A stretch of DNA of 64,000 nucleotides from Roseicyclus persicicus (GTDB lineage: Bacteria; Pseudomonadota; Alphaproteobacteria; Rhodobacterales; Rhodobacteraceae), in contig NZ_JAAZQQ010000005.1 in NCBI RefSeq assembly GCF_012395815.1, positions 248,001 to 312,000 of the forward strand, read 5' to 3'. This document shows positions 8,860 to 17,859 of this stretch, in pieces. The notes beneath the pieces were generated by a model, which searched no databases, was not told where the DNA came from, and worked only from the letters and a program-made list of their open reading frames with translations. How positions within the stretch are numbered: the stretch's first letter is position 1; the number at the start of each line of letters is the position of its first letter. A program made the position numbers and the translations under genes.

Positions 8860-11427
8860 TCACCGCGGCCCGGGGCCGTCGGGCGGGGCCGCGTCCGGGG
8901 GATCGCGGGGCGCGGGCGCGGATGCGGGGGCGTCCGGCAGCAGCGCGTCGGGGTCGATGCCGCGCTTGGCGGCGCTGGCGCGGACCGCGTCGCGGAGCGC
9001 CCCGCTGCGCGCCAGGAGCCGGCGGAACCTGTCCTCGTCCAGCACCAGCAGCGTCGAGGGCACGATCGCCCGCACCTCGGCCCGCGGCGTCCGGCGCATC
9101 AGCACGGCCATCTGCCCGAACATCTCGCCCCGGCCGAGCCGCCAGCTCTGGCCGGCGACCTCCAGCTCGACCGCGCCCGAGGCGATGAAGAACACCCGCC
9201 GCGCGCCCGCGTCCTTGCGCAGCAGGATCTCGCCGGCATCGGCATAGCGCGGGCGCAGCGCGCGGGCGAGCTGGCGCAGGGCGGCCGGGTCGAGGTCGGC
9301 GAAGAGCGGGAACTGGCGCACCAGCTCGGGGCCCTGCAGCGCGATGTCGAGCGCCGGGCGGTCCTCGGCCGCGAACCGGCGGCGCGCGATGTCCTCGGTC
9401 AGCGCGGTGTGGACCTCGGCGCCGATCAGCCCGTCCTCGCGCATCGCGCCGTATTCCCGTTCCTCCAGCCGCAGGGCGGTGCGGCGGATGAAGCGGCGCT
9501 CCAGCTCCTCGGCGTAGCCCGGGTATTGCAGGCGCAGGCCCTCGAGGCCGGTCTCCACCGCCTCGACCCGGCGCGACAAGAGCTCCTGCAGCAGGTCGGC
9601 GACGCGCCGGCCGTGGATCCGGCGGATGCGCCCGTCGATGAACTCGTCCAGGTCGCGCAGGATCAGGCGCTGCGACAGCAACAGCGCGAAGCGGTCGGCG
9701 GTCAGCCGCGCCAGCGGCCCCGACAGGCGCAGCCGCCCGTGCAGCCACACCGCCGCGCGGAACCCCCGGCCATAGGTCGCCGCCTGCCGCGCCGCGCGCT
9801 GGTAGCCGCTGCGCCCGGCGGTGCGCGCGCCCTCGATCAGCCGGTCGGCGTCGGACAGGAGGCGTTCGGCCATGGCGCCCGGGATGGTGCGGTCGCGCAG
9901 GCAGCGCAGGATGGTGTCGCGCTCGTGGCCGGCCAGGGCGATCAGGCCCAGCGTGATGCGGTCGCGGTCGAGGATGTCGGCGCTGTCCTCGGCGGCGCGG
10001 ACGGCGTCGTCGAGCCGGGCACCGAACTGCTTGGCCTCGGTGCGGACGATCTCGCGCGTGAGGTCGTAGGTCTCGGTGGTGCGGGCCACGTCCTCGCGCA
10101 CGGTCTGCAGGGCCACGGCCACCACCTGCCGCGACAGCGCCTCCTCGATGGGCGACAGCCGGTCGAGGCCGAGCCGCCCGATCACCCAGCGCAGGGTGGT
10201 GCCCTGCACCAGCAGCGTGAACAGGGTGAAGCCGGTGGCGAGGATGCCCACCAGCCGCTTGGTTTCCAGCGGCACCCGCAGGCTTTCGGTCACCGCCAGC
10301 GCCAGCGCCAGCGTGACCGCGCCGCGCAAGCCCCCCCACAGGATCGCGGCGCGGTAGGGCACGTCGACCGGCGGCGACAGGCGGATCGCGGTCAGGAGCG
10401 GCAGCAGCCCGAACAGGATCACCGCGCGCGCGGCGATGGCGGCCAGCACCACCACCCCGATCAGCACGAAATCCGAGGGGCGCGCGCCCTCCAGCAGGCG
10501 CGGGATCAGCAGCGCCGCGAGGATGAAGATCAGCGCCCCGGCCCAGTGCGCCAGCAGGTCCCAGACCTCGCGCAGATTGGACCAGGACTGCGGCGGCAGG
10601 CGCCCGGGGCCGGTCAGGTTCAGCGTCAGCCCCGCCGCCACCACCGCGATGACGCCCGAGGCGCCCACGCTCTGCTCGGCGCCGATGTAGGCGAGGTAGG
10701 GCAGCGCGACCGAGATCGACACCTGCGCCCGCGGGTGGCCGGGAAACAGCGCCATCAGCCAGATCGCCGCCTGCGCGGCCAGCCAGCCCGTCACCGCGCC
10801 CCCCGCCATCAGGAGCGGGAACCGCGCCAGCGTCTGCCCGAGGTCGGGGTCGGGGACGCCCAGCATGACGAAGCCCATGAACAGCCCGAACAGCGCGATG
10901 GCGGCGGCGTCGTTCAGCAGGCTCTCGCCCTCGATGATGCGCGCCAGCCGCCGCGGCGCCGAGATCGAGCGGAAGATCGACACCACCGCCGAGGGGTCGG
11001 TCGTCGACACGATCGCGCCGATCAGCAGGCAGGCCGCCAGCGGCAGGGCGCTGGCCCAGAACAGCGCGTAGCCCACCCCAAGCGTCGCCACCACCACCGC
11101 GACCACCGCCAGCACCAGGATCGGCACCCAGTCGTCCAGCATCCGGCGCAGGTTCATCCCCAGCGTGGCCTGGAACAGCAGGGTCGGCAGGAACACGTAG
11201 AGGAACACGTTCGACCGAATCGGCAGCGCCAGGATCGCCTCGGCCACCGGGTTCAGGGCGTCGGTCAGCTCGGTGCGCAGGAAGAACAGGGCGCCGACCC
11301 CGATCAACATGCCCAGCGACGCGAGGATCACGCTCTGCGGCAGGCGCAGGCGTGCCGCCAGCGGCTCGGACACGCCGATCACGAGGAACAGCGCGGCGAT
11401 GATCGTGGTGACAAGAACGATGTCCAT
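8860..11427 (-). CDS. CPA1-type Na+/H+ antiporter with C-terminal cyclic-nucleotide-binding-like domain
   Basis: 855 aa, much longer than a plain CPA1 antiporter. Residues 1 to about 415 hold about 12 membrane segments, including the ion-binding region LLIGAIVSTTDPSAVVSIF and LNDAAAIALFGLF. A long Arg/Glu-rich helical linker (about 430-690) follows. Residues about 700-815 resemble a cNMP-binding (CAP_ED) domain: QFPLFADLDPAALRQLA, then GARRVFFIASGAVELEV and GRGEMFGQMAVL. The architecture parallels eukaryotic SOS1/sperm-NHE exchangers. It likely exports Na+ or K+ across the inner membrane in exchange for protons, with gating by a bound ligand. Divergent from the Mla-type operon. Confidence 0.85.
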   Translation of the reverse strand: MDIVLVTTIIAALFLVIGVSEPLAARLRLPQSVILASLGMLIGVGALFFLRTELTDALNPVAEAILALPIRSNVFLYVFLPTLLFQATLGMNLRRMLDDWVPILVLAVVAVVVATLGVGYALFWASALPLAACLLIGAIVSTTDPSAVVSIFRSISAPRRLARIIEGESLLNDAAAIALFGLFMGFVMLGVPDPDLGQTLARFPLLMAGGAVTGWLAAQAAIWLMALFPGHPRAQVSISVALPYLAYIGAEQSVGASGVIAVVAAGLTLNLTGPGRLPPQSWSNLREVWDLLAHWAGALIFILAALLIPRLLEGARPSDFVLIGVVVLAAIAARAVILFGLLPLLTAIRLSPPVDVPYRAAILWGGLRGAVTLALALAVTESLRVPLETKRLVGILATGFTLFTLLVQGTTLRWVIGRLGLDRLSPIEEALSRQVVAVALQTVREDVARTTETYDLTREIVRTEAKQFGARLDDAVRAAEDSADILDRDRITLGLIALAGHERDTILRCLRDRTIPGAMAERLLSDADRLIEGARTAGRSGYQRAARQAATYGRGFRAAVWLHGRLRLSGPLARLTADRFALLLSQRLILRDLDEFIDGRIRRIHGRRVADLLQELLSRRVEAVETGLEGLRLQYPGYAEELERRFIRRTALRLEEREYGAMREDGLIGAEVHTALTEDIARRRFAAEDRPALDIALQGPELVRQFPLFADLDPAALRQLARALRPRYADAGEILLRKDAGARRVFFIASGAVELEVAGQSWRLGRGEMFGQMAVLMRRTPRAEVRAIVPSTLLVLDEDRFRRLLARSGALRDAVRASAAKRGIDPDALLPDAPASAPAPRDPPDAAPPDGPGPR

Positions 11428-11607
11428 GACCCTGATCTAGCACGGTTAAGGCCGGCCTACCGCCGCAAAGCGCAGGGGCGCCCTGCGACCGCGCGCCGGA
11501 CCGCGCCGCAGCGCGGCGTTCCGTTTGCACCTTTCGGGACGCGGGCCTACAAGGCGGGATGGCCCGCGCGCGGCAGGCGCGATCCGGGCCGGGACGGAGG
11601 CGGCGGC

Positions 11608-12738
11608 ATGGGGGGCTCCCCGGAGGTCAGCATCGAGGTCGAGACCGGCGGCGCCGCGACGCGCATCGCCGTGGCCGGCCCGTTGACCATCCGCACCCTC
11701 GGCGCGGCGGCGCGCCGCCTCGACGGGATCGGCCCGGTGGCCGAGGCGCGGCTCGACCTCGGCGCGGTGACGCGGCTCGACACCGCCGGGGGGTGGCTCG
11801 TCGCCCGCTTCAGGGCGCGGCTGGCCGAGGCCGGCGGCCGGCTGGAGCTGGCCGGCGCGACCCCCGAGATGGAGGCGATCCTCACCAGCGTCGAACGCGC
11901 GATGCCGCGGCCCGAACCCGCCCCGGCGCCCCCCCGCGGGCTGGCCGAGCGCGTCGCCGGGCTGGGGCGCGCGGTGGCCGACACCGGCCGCACGGCGCGC
12001 GGGCTGACGGCCTACCTCGGCCTGTTCCTCGCCCGGCTCGGGCGCGGCCTGCGGCACCCGCGCAGCTTCCGGCTGACGGCGCTGGTGCACCACTGCGAGG
12101 AGGTGGGCGTCAAGGCGGTGCCGATCGTCGCGCTCATGTCCTTCCTGATCGGCATCGTGCTGGCCTTCCAGGGCGCCTCGCAGCTGCGCCAGTTCGGCGC
12201 CGAGGTGTTCGTCGTCGACCTGATCGCGGTGTCGATCCTGCGCGAGCTTGGCATCCTGCTGACCGCGATCATCGTGGCGGGCCGCACGGCGTCGGCCTTC
12301 ACGGCCGCGATCGGCTCGATGAAGATGCGCGAGGAGATCGACGCCATGCGCACCCTCGGCCTCGACCCGGCGGCGGTGCTGTTCGTGCCGCGGATCCTGG
12401 CGCTGCTGATCATGCTGCCGATCCTGGGGCTGATCGCCAATCTTGCCGGGCTGTTCGGCGGGGCGCTGATGTCCTGGCTCGAGCTCGGCATCTCGCCCGC
12501 CATGTTCCGCACCCGGTTCCTCGAGGGCACCGACATCAGCCACCTGACCGTCGGCATGGTCAAGGCGCCGGTCTTTGCGCTGATCATCGGCGTGGTCGGC
12601 TGCCATGCCGGGATGCAGGTGGGCAGCAACGCCGAATCGCTGGGGCAGCAGACCTCCAAGGCGGTGGTCGCCGCGATCTTCGCGGTGATCGTGGCCGACG
12701 CGCTGTTCTCCATCTTCTTCGCGGAGATCGGGCTGTGA
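11608..12738 (+). CDS. mlaE: MlaE-type ABC permease with fused N-terminal STAS-like domain
   Basis: 376 aa. Residues 1 to about 95 form a soluble domain (VSIEVETGGAATRIAVAGPLTIRTL, then LDLGAVTRLDTAGGWLV) that looks like the STAS/MlaB fold. Residues about 120-376 are the permease, with five hydrophobic segments and the MlaE signature PIVALMSFLIGIVLAFQGASQL, IVAGRTASAFTAAIGSMK and EEIDAMRTLGLDP. In the Mla family this is the inner-membrane channel of a phospholipid/MCE transport system. MlaB is a separate protein in E. coli, so the fusion replaces it. Its stop overlaps the mlaF GTG start by four bases. Confidence 0.9.
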   Translation: MGGSPEVSIEVETGGAATRIAVAGPLTIRTLGAAARRLDGIGPVAEARLDLGAVTRLDTAGGWLVARFRARLAEAGGRLELAGATPEMEAILTSVERAMPRPEPAPAPPRGLAERVAGLGRAVADTGRTARGLTAYLGLFLARLGRGLRHPRSFRLTALVHHCEEVGVKAVPIVALMSFLIGIVLAFQGASQLRQFGAEVFVVDLIAVSILRELGILLTAIIVAGRTASAFTAAIGSMKMREEIDAMRTLGLDPAAVLFVPRILALLIMLPILGLIANLAGLFGGALMSWLELGISPAMFRTRFLEGTDISHLTVGMVKAPVFALIIGVVGCHAGMQVGSNAESLGQQTSKAVVAAIFAVIVADALFSIFFAEIGL

Positions 12739-13535
12739 GCGCGCGCGGCGAGCCGGTGATCGAGCTGCGCGGGCTGCGCAACCAGTTCGGCACCCAGGTG
12801 GTGCACGACGGGCTCGACCTCGATGTCTACCGCGGCGAGGTGCTGGGCGTGGTCGGCGGCTCGGGCACCGGCAAGTCGGTGCTGCTGCGCACCATCGCGG
12901 GGCTGCAGACGCCGGCGGCGGGCTCGATCCGGGTGCTGGGGACCGATGTGCGCACCGCCGACCTAGCCGCCCGCACCGCGCTGCAGATGCGCTGGGGCGT
13001 GATGTTCCAGGACGGCGCGCTGTTCTCGTCGCTGACGGTGCGCGAGAACGTCGAGGTGCCGATGCGCGGCATCCCCGACCTCGACCCGGGCCTGGCGCGC
13101 GAGCTGGCCGACCTCAAGATCTCGATGGTGGGCCTGCCCTACCTGGCCGGCGACAAGTACCCCTCGGAACTGTCGGGGGGGATGCGCAAGCGCGCGGGCC
13201 TGGCCCGGGCGCTGGCGCTGGACCCCGAGATCGTGTTCCTCGACGAACCCACGGCCGGCCTCGACCCGATCGGCGCCGCCGACTTCGACCAGCTGATCCG
13301 TGGACTCAGCCGGTCGCTTGGCCTAACGGTCTTTCTGGTCACGCATGACCTCGACACGCTGCACGCCGTGTGCGACCGGATCGCCGTCCTCGCGGAACGC
13401 AAGGTGCTGGTCACCGGCACCATGCAGGACATGCTGTCGGTCGACCATCCATGGGTGCGATCCTATTTCCACGGTCCGCGGGCACGGGCCGCGATCGACG
13501 CCGCCGAGGCGGCACAAACGGGGGAAGACCGCTAG
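12735..13535 (+). CDS. mlaF: MlaF-type ABC transporter ATPase
   Basis: 266 aa. All ABC motifs are present: Walker A GGSGTGKSV (about residue 37-45), Q-loop MFQDGALFSSLTVREN, signature LSGGMRKRAGLARA, Walker B IVFLDEPTAGLDP and the H-loop VTHD. GMRKR in the signature is typical for MlaF/Ttg2A. It energises lipid movement between the inner membrane and the periplasmic MCE protein. GTG 12735 overlaps the mlaE stop (GTGA), so translation is coupled. The mlaD gene starts directly at the next base after the stop. Confidence 0.93.
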   Translation: MSARGEPVIELRGLRNQFGTQVVHDGLDLDVYRGEVLGVVGGSGTGKSVLLRTIAGLQTPAAGSIRVLGTDVRTADLAARTALQMRWGVMFQDGALFSSLTVRENVEVPMRGIPDLDPGLARELADLKISMVGLPYLAGDKYPSELSGGMRKRAGLARALALDPEIVFLDEPTAGLDPIGAADFDQLIRGLSRSLGLTVFLVTHDLDTLHAVCDRIAVLAERKVLVTGTMQDMLSVDHPWVRSYFHGPRARAAIDAAEAAQTGEDR

Positions 13536-15272
13536 GTGGAGACCAAGGCAAACTACCTGCTGATCGGCCTGTTCGCGCTGGCGGGGATGCTCGGCATCCT
13601 CGGCTTCTTCCTGTGGCTCGCGCGGGTGGAGCTGGACCGGCAGTTCGCCTACTACGACGTGCGCTTCGACTCGGTCGCGGGCCTCAGCGCTGCGTCGGAC
13701 GTGCGCTTCAGCGGCCTTCCCGTGGGCCAGGTCGTCGACGTGCGGCTGGCGCCCGAGCGCGACGGCACCATCCTCGTGCGGGTCGAGGTCGACGCCGAGA
13801 CGCCGGTGCGGGCCGACAGCGTCGCTACCATCGAATCCCAGGGCGTGACGGGGGTGTCCTTCGTCGGCATCGACCCCGGCACGCCCGAGGCGCCGCTGCT
13901 GGACGCGCGCGATGGCGTGGTGCCCGAGATCGCGGCGGGCCGCTCGATGCTGCAGTCGCTGACCGAGGACGCGCCCGAGCTGGTGAGCGAGACCCTGCGC
14001 GTGGTGCGCGACATCGGCAACCTGTTCAGCGGCGAGAACGAGGGCCGGGTCGACCGCATCCTGGTGAACGTCGAGACCGCGTCCGAGGAATTCGTGACCG
14101 CGCTCGAGGGGATTTCCGGGATCACCGGCACCGTGGACCAGTTCACCCAGCAGATCGACCGGTTCAACACCACGCTCGACACGCTGACCACGGAACTGGC
14201 CGTGGTGCTGGCCACCGCCAACGAAACGCTCGAATCGATCGACCTGCTGGCGGACCAGGCCACCGCCGTTGTGGCCAGCGGCACCGACACACTGGTGCTG
14301 GCCCAGGGCGCCATCGCCGAGGGGCAGCGCTACATCGCCGAGGACCTGACCGCCGCGACCACCGGGGTGCAGGAGACGCTGACCGTGCTCAGGGCCGAAC
14401 TGGCCACGCTGCGCACGGACGCCAGCACCCTGATGGCCACCCTCGGCACCACGGGTCAGACCGCGACCCTGCGCCTGCAGGAGGCCGCGGCGACGCTGGC
14501 GCGGGTCGACACGCTGCTGGAGACGCTGGAGACCACCTCGACCGCGGTGGGCGCCGCGGCCACCCGCATCGACGGGCTGATCGTCGAGCAGGGCACGCCG
14601 CTGCTGGCCGAGACCCGCGCCGCCGTCGCCGCCGCGACCGAGGCCATCGCCGCCATCAACACCGCCGCGGCCACCGACCTGCCGGCGCTGATGGCCGACA
14701 TCCGGGCCGCGGCCGAGACCACCCGCACCGTCGCCACCACGGTCGGCGAAGACCTGACCGCCTCCACCGCCGGCCTGTCGGGGCTGGTGACGCAGGCCGG
14801 CACCACGCTGACGCAGGTGACGGACACCTTCGCCAACGCCAACGAGACGCTGGCCGCCATCAACGGCGCGCTCGAGACCGGGCAGCGCACGCTGGTCGCG
14901 GCCGAGGGCGCCTTTGCCGGGGCCGACACCCTGATCAACGAGGAGATCCGGGCGCTGGTCACCGAGCTGCAGGCGACCGTCGCCTCGCTGACCACCGCGG
15001 TCGGCACCGTGTCCGAGGACCTGCCGGTGATCTCGGCCGACGTGCGCGCCGCAAGCCAGGCCGCCGCCGAGACCTTCACCGGGTTGCAGACGCTGATCGA
15101 GGGGGCCGCGCCCGGGGTGCAGGCCTTCACCACCACGGGCCTGCCGCTCTATACCCGGCTGGCCACCGAGACCCGCGCCCTGATCGGGAACCTCGACCGT
15201 CTGACCCAGACGATCTCGCGGAACCCGACGCAGTTCCTGCTCAACCGCGACGTCCCCGAATTCAGGAGGTAG
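13536..15272 (+). CDS. MCE-domain (MlaD-type) periplasmic lipid-binding protein, unusually long
   Basis: 578 aa with GTG start. A single N-terminal membrane anchor (about 8-28, LIGLFALAGMLGILGFFLWLA) is followed by one MCE domain (about 35-115, FDSVAGLSAASDVRFSGLPVGQVVDV). A roughly 430-residue Thr/Ala/Leu-rich helical region without membrane segments makes up the rest. E. coli MlaD is 183 aa, so the extra part is the notable feature. It may form a long helical barrel or tunnel, as in PqiB/LetB-type or mycobacterial MCE proteins, reaching toward the outer membrane. The neighbours (permease, ATPase, lipoprotein) support a transenvelope lipid transport role. Confidence 0.87.
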   Translation: METKANYLLIGLFALAGMLGILGFFLWLARVELDRQFAYYDVRFDSVAGLSAASDVRFSGLPVGQVVDVRLAPERDGTILVRVEVDAETPVRADSVATIESQGVTGVSFVGIDPGTPEAPLLDARDGVVPEIAAGRSMLQSLTEDAPELVSETLRVVRDIGNLFSGENEGRVDRILVNVETASEEFVTALEGISGITGTVDQFTQQIDRFNTTLDTLTTELAVVLATANETLESIDLLADQATAVVASGTDTLVLAQGAIAEGQRYIAEDLTAATTGVQETLTVLRAELATLRTDASTLMATLGTTGQTATLRLQEAAATLARVDTLLETLETTSTAVGAAATRIDGLIVEQGTPLLAETRAAVAAATEAIAAINTAAATDLPALMADIRAAAETTRTVATTVGEDLTASTAGLSGLVTQAGTTLTQVTDTFANANETLAAINGALETGQRTLVAAEGAFAGADTLINEEIRALVTELQATVASLTTAVGTVSEDLPVISADVRAASQAAAETFTGLQTLIEGAAPGVQAFTTTGLPLYTRLATETRALIGNLDRLTQTISRNPTQFLLNRDVPEFRR

Positions 15273-15277
15273 CCCGC

Positions 15278-15910
15278 GTGTTCCCCACCCAGATGCCCCG
15301 CGCGCTGCTGCTCGCGCTCGTCCTGCCGCTCCTGTCCGGCTGCTCCGCCCTGTCGGCGCTGGGCGATGCCACCCAGCCGCTCGACGTCTACGAGCTGCAG
15401 CCCCCCGCCGAGGTGCCGGTGGCCCGCCGCAGCCAGGCGCGCGACGTGATCGTCGAGCTGCCCACGACCAGCGGCGCGCTGGAAACCGACCGGATCATGA
15501 TCCGCCCCGACCGGCTGGCGGCGACCTACCTGCCCGGCGTCCGCTGGGGCGAACCCGCGCCGGTGATGGTGCAGACCGTGCTGCTGCGCACGCTCGATGC
15601 CACCGGCGCGTTCCAGTATGTCGGGCGCCGCCCCCTCGGGCCCAGCGGCGACTACGCCATCGTCACCGAGCTGGTGGAGTTCGAGGCCGAGGTGCTGGAG
15701 GACGGCGACAGCGCGCGCATCGACATCCGCCTGACCTCGCGCATCGTGCGCGAGGACGGGGTGCGGATCGTCGCCGCGCGGACCTTCACCTCGACCGCCA
15801 CCGCCGCGTCGCTGGACGACACCGCGCTGGTGGAGGCCTTCGACGCCGCGATGGGTCCGCTGGCGCGGGACTTCGCGGGCTGGGTGCTGGCGACGCTCGG
15901 GGCCGGCTGA
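15278..15910 (+). CDS. ABC-type transport auxiliary lipoprotein (PqiC-like)
   Basis: 210 aa. The signal peptide ends in a lipobox LLSGC (cysteine at about residue 22), so the mature protein should be lipid-anchored in the periplasm. The rest has the pattern of the PqiC/LptE-like auxiliary component domain: VIVELPTTSGALETDRIMIRPD, then LDATGAFQYVGRR. GTG 15278 is chosen since AGGAGGT lies 7 nt upstream; an in-frame ATG at 15293 would shorten the signal peptide. It ends the mla-like operon. It probably docks the MCE tunnel at the outer membrane. Confidence 0.85.
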   Translation: MFPTQMPRALLLALVLPLLSGCSALSALGDATQPLDVYELQPPAEVPVARRSQARDVIVELPTTSGALETDRIMIRPDRLAATYLPGVRWGEPAPVMVQTVLLRTLDATGAFQYVGRRPLGPSGDYAIVTELVEFEAEVLEDGDSARIDIRLTSRIVREDGVRIVAARTFTSTATAASLDDTALVEAFDAAMGPLARDFAGWVLATLGAG

Positions 15911-15928
15911 CCCGCGCCGCGGCGCCGG

Positions 15929-17590
15929 TCACGGCCTGCCGTTGGCACAGCCCTGCTGAAAGCCTCTGTCGCAGTGCGCCTGCAGCCGCGCGGTGTCGGC
16001 CGGCGTCCAGCCCTCGGGCGCGGTCACCTGCACCCAGGGGCCGATGTAATCCCGCGCGTAGTAGGCGTGCCCGAAGCCCGGCGGCGCCCCGAAGGACAGC
16101 GCCATGTCGAGCGCCAGCTGGAACTGCGTGACCACGGGCATGAACACGAAATGGTCGGACATGTCGGGCGCCGGGGGCTCGCGCATCCAGGGCGGCGCGC
16201 GCCACAGCGAGGCGGGGTCGTAGAACACCACCGGGTCGCTGGAATACTGCAGGAACACGATCCGCATGTCGCCCCAGGGCGCCGCCGCCGCGGAGGCGTC
16301 GGCCACATGCGAGGCATAGCGCACCAACGACCCGTCCCCGATCACCGGCAGGACCCAGGGGCTGCCCGGATCGCGCTGGGCCTGCACGTAGGCCCAGAAG
16401 GCCGACGGGAACGGCGGGCCGGCCCAGAACGCGCCGTCGATCGGATCGTCGAGCAGGCGGAACAGGTTGGTCGCGTGCATCGACGACCAAGCGCCGAGGC
16501 TGAGGCCGTGGACGTAGAGACGCGGGCGCGCGTCGGGGGGCAGCGTCTGCCAGTGGCCATGCACCGCCTCCTGCAGCGCGGTCGCCTGTTCCAGCCCGGT
16601 GCGGGTCTCGAGGATCAGGGCCAGCGGCGACTGCAGGTAGGAATACTGCGCCGCGACCGTCGCGATGTCGCCGTCGTGCATGTATTCCACCGGGTCATGG
16701 GCGCCGGGGTCCATCCAGCCGGTGCCGGTGGGGCTGGCCACGATCAGCACCTCGCGCTCGAAGCCGCCCTGGCGGATCAGCTCGGCCAGCGCCAGCTCGG
16801 CCCGGGCCTGCGGGGTGTCGCCGTTGGCGCGGCCCACGTAGACGCGGATCGGGTCGAGCGCCGGGCGCCCGGTGAAGGCCGAGATCGCCGCCGCGTCCGG
16901 GCCGGACAGGATGAAATCCCGCCCCGGCGCGCCGATGGCCGCCCAGTCGACCAGCGAGGCGGCGCTGCCGGTCATGCGCGGGTCGGCCGGCGGCGGCGGC
17001 GCGTTCTGGAACAGTTCCTGCGCCGCCTCGTAGCTTTCGTCGAGGCCGGCGACGACCCGGTCGACGATGCCATCGCGCGTGATCACCAACAGGATCGCCG
17101 CCACCGCGACGACGCCCAGCACATTGGCCCGCCGCGGCGGCATGATGCGGTAGAACCACGCCCGGATCAGGCGGAACAGCGTCGCCACCAGCCGGCCCAG
17201 CGCGTAGGCCGCGGCAAAGGTGGCAAGCGCGAGCAGCACGATGGTGGCCAGCCCCAGCGCGTCGGCGGGCGCAAGGCCCATCTTCCCGCGCAGGTCGTTC
17301 TGCCAGCCCAGGCTGGAACCCAGCACCCACAGGAAAAGCCCCACCAGCGGCACCGCGACCGCCACCGTCAGCACCCGCGCCGGCCGGCCCGACAGGCGCG
17401 GCAGGTCGGCCGCCCGCCACAACAGCCCCGCGACCTGCCCGAGCAGGTAGCCGATCGCCGTGACCAGCCCCCCGAGGATGCCCTGCACCGCCGGCCCGCG
17501 CGGGATCAGCGACGGGGTCAGCGACGCCGCGAAGAACAGCAGGCCCAGCATAAGGCAGGGCACCGAGATGGGTCCGATGATCCTCGACAT
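15929..17590 (-). CDS. membrane-anchored alpha/beta-hydrolase (Abhydrolase_9 type)
   Basis: 553 aa. The N-terminal about 190 residues carry four or five hydrophobic segments (PCLMLGLLFFAASLTPSLIPRG, then AIGYLLGQVAGLLW, VAVPLVGLFLWVLG, ATIVLLALATFAAAYALG). The C-terminal part is a predicted hydrolase domain with the nucleophile elbow HGLSLGAW (Ser in G-x-S-x-G) and possible acid/His residues later. The two-part architecture fits Abhydrolase_9_N plus Abhydrolase_9. Substrate unknown. ATG 17590 was chosen; a longer frame upstream lacks hydrophobic or family-like sequence. It converges on the lipoprotein gene with 18 bp between stops. Confidence 0.82.
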   Translation of the reverse strand: MSRIIGPISVPCLMLGLLFFAASLTPSLIPRGPAVQGILGGLVTAIGYLLGQVAGLLWRAADLPRLSGRPARVLTVAVAVPLVGLFLWVLGSSLGWQNDLRGKMGLAPADALGLATIVLLALATFAAAYALGRLVATLFRLIRAWFYRIMPPRRANVLGVVAVAAILLVITRDGIVDRVVAGLDESYEAAQELFQNAPPPPADPRMTGSAASLVDWAAIGAPGRDFILSGPDAAAISAFTGRPALDPIRVYVGRANGDTPQARAELALAELIRQGGFEREVLIVASPTGTGWMDPGAHDPVEYMHDGDIATVAAQYSYLQSPLALILETRTGLEQATALQEAVHGHWQTLPPDARPRLYVHGLSLGAWSSMHATNLFRLLDDPIDGAFWAGPPFPSAFWAYVQAQRDPGSPWVLPVIGDGSLVRYASHVADASAAAAPWGDMRIVFLQYSSDPVVFYDPASLWRAPPWMREPPAPDMSDHFVFMPVVTQFQLALDMALSFGAPPGFGHAYYARDYIGPWVQVTAPEGWTPADTARLQAHCDRGFQQGCANGRP

Positions 17591-17859
17591 GCGCCCCCCT
17601 TGTCCTGTCGCGCCCGCGGCCGGGCTGCCCCACTGCCCCGGGCCGCAGCTTGTCACGCGGCCGCGGGATCCGCCAAGGGTCAAGCGCGTCCGTCCCGCCC
17701 ATCGCCCGAACGGCGGGCAGCCGCGGCGCCGTTGGGCTACCGCGCGGCGCCGGTTGTCGTGTAGAGGTCGGTCAGGACCGACCCCGCATCAAGGCCGCCG
17801 CCCCCCTTGCCCTGCGCCCGGTTCCGCGCGCCCGCCCTGCCCCGGCAGCCCAGACGGAG

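Noticed and set aside
8752-12738. 1328-codon plus-strand frame that includes mlaE
   Set aside because: Only the last 376 codons are mlaE; the rest is antisense to the FNT and antiporter genes (Gln/Arg/His-rich).
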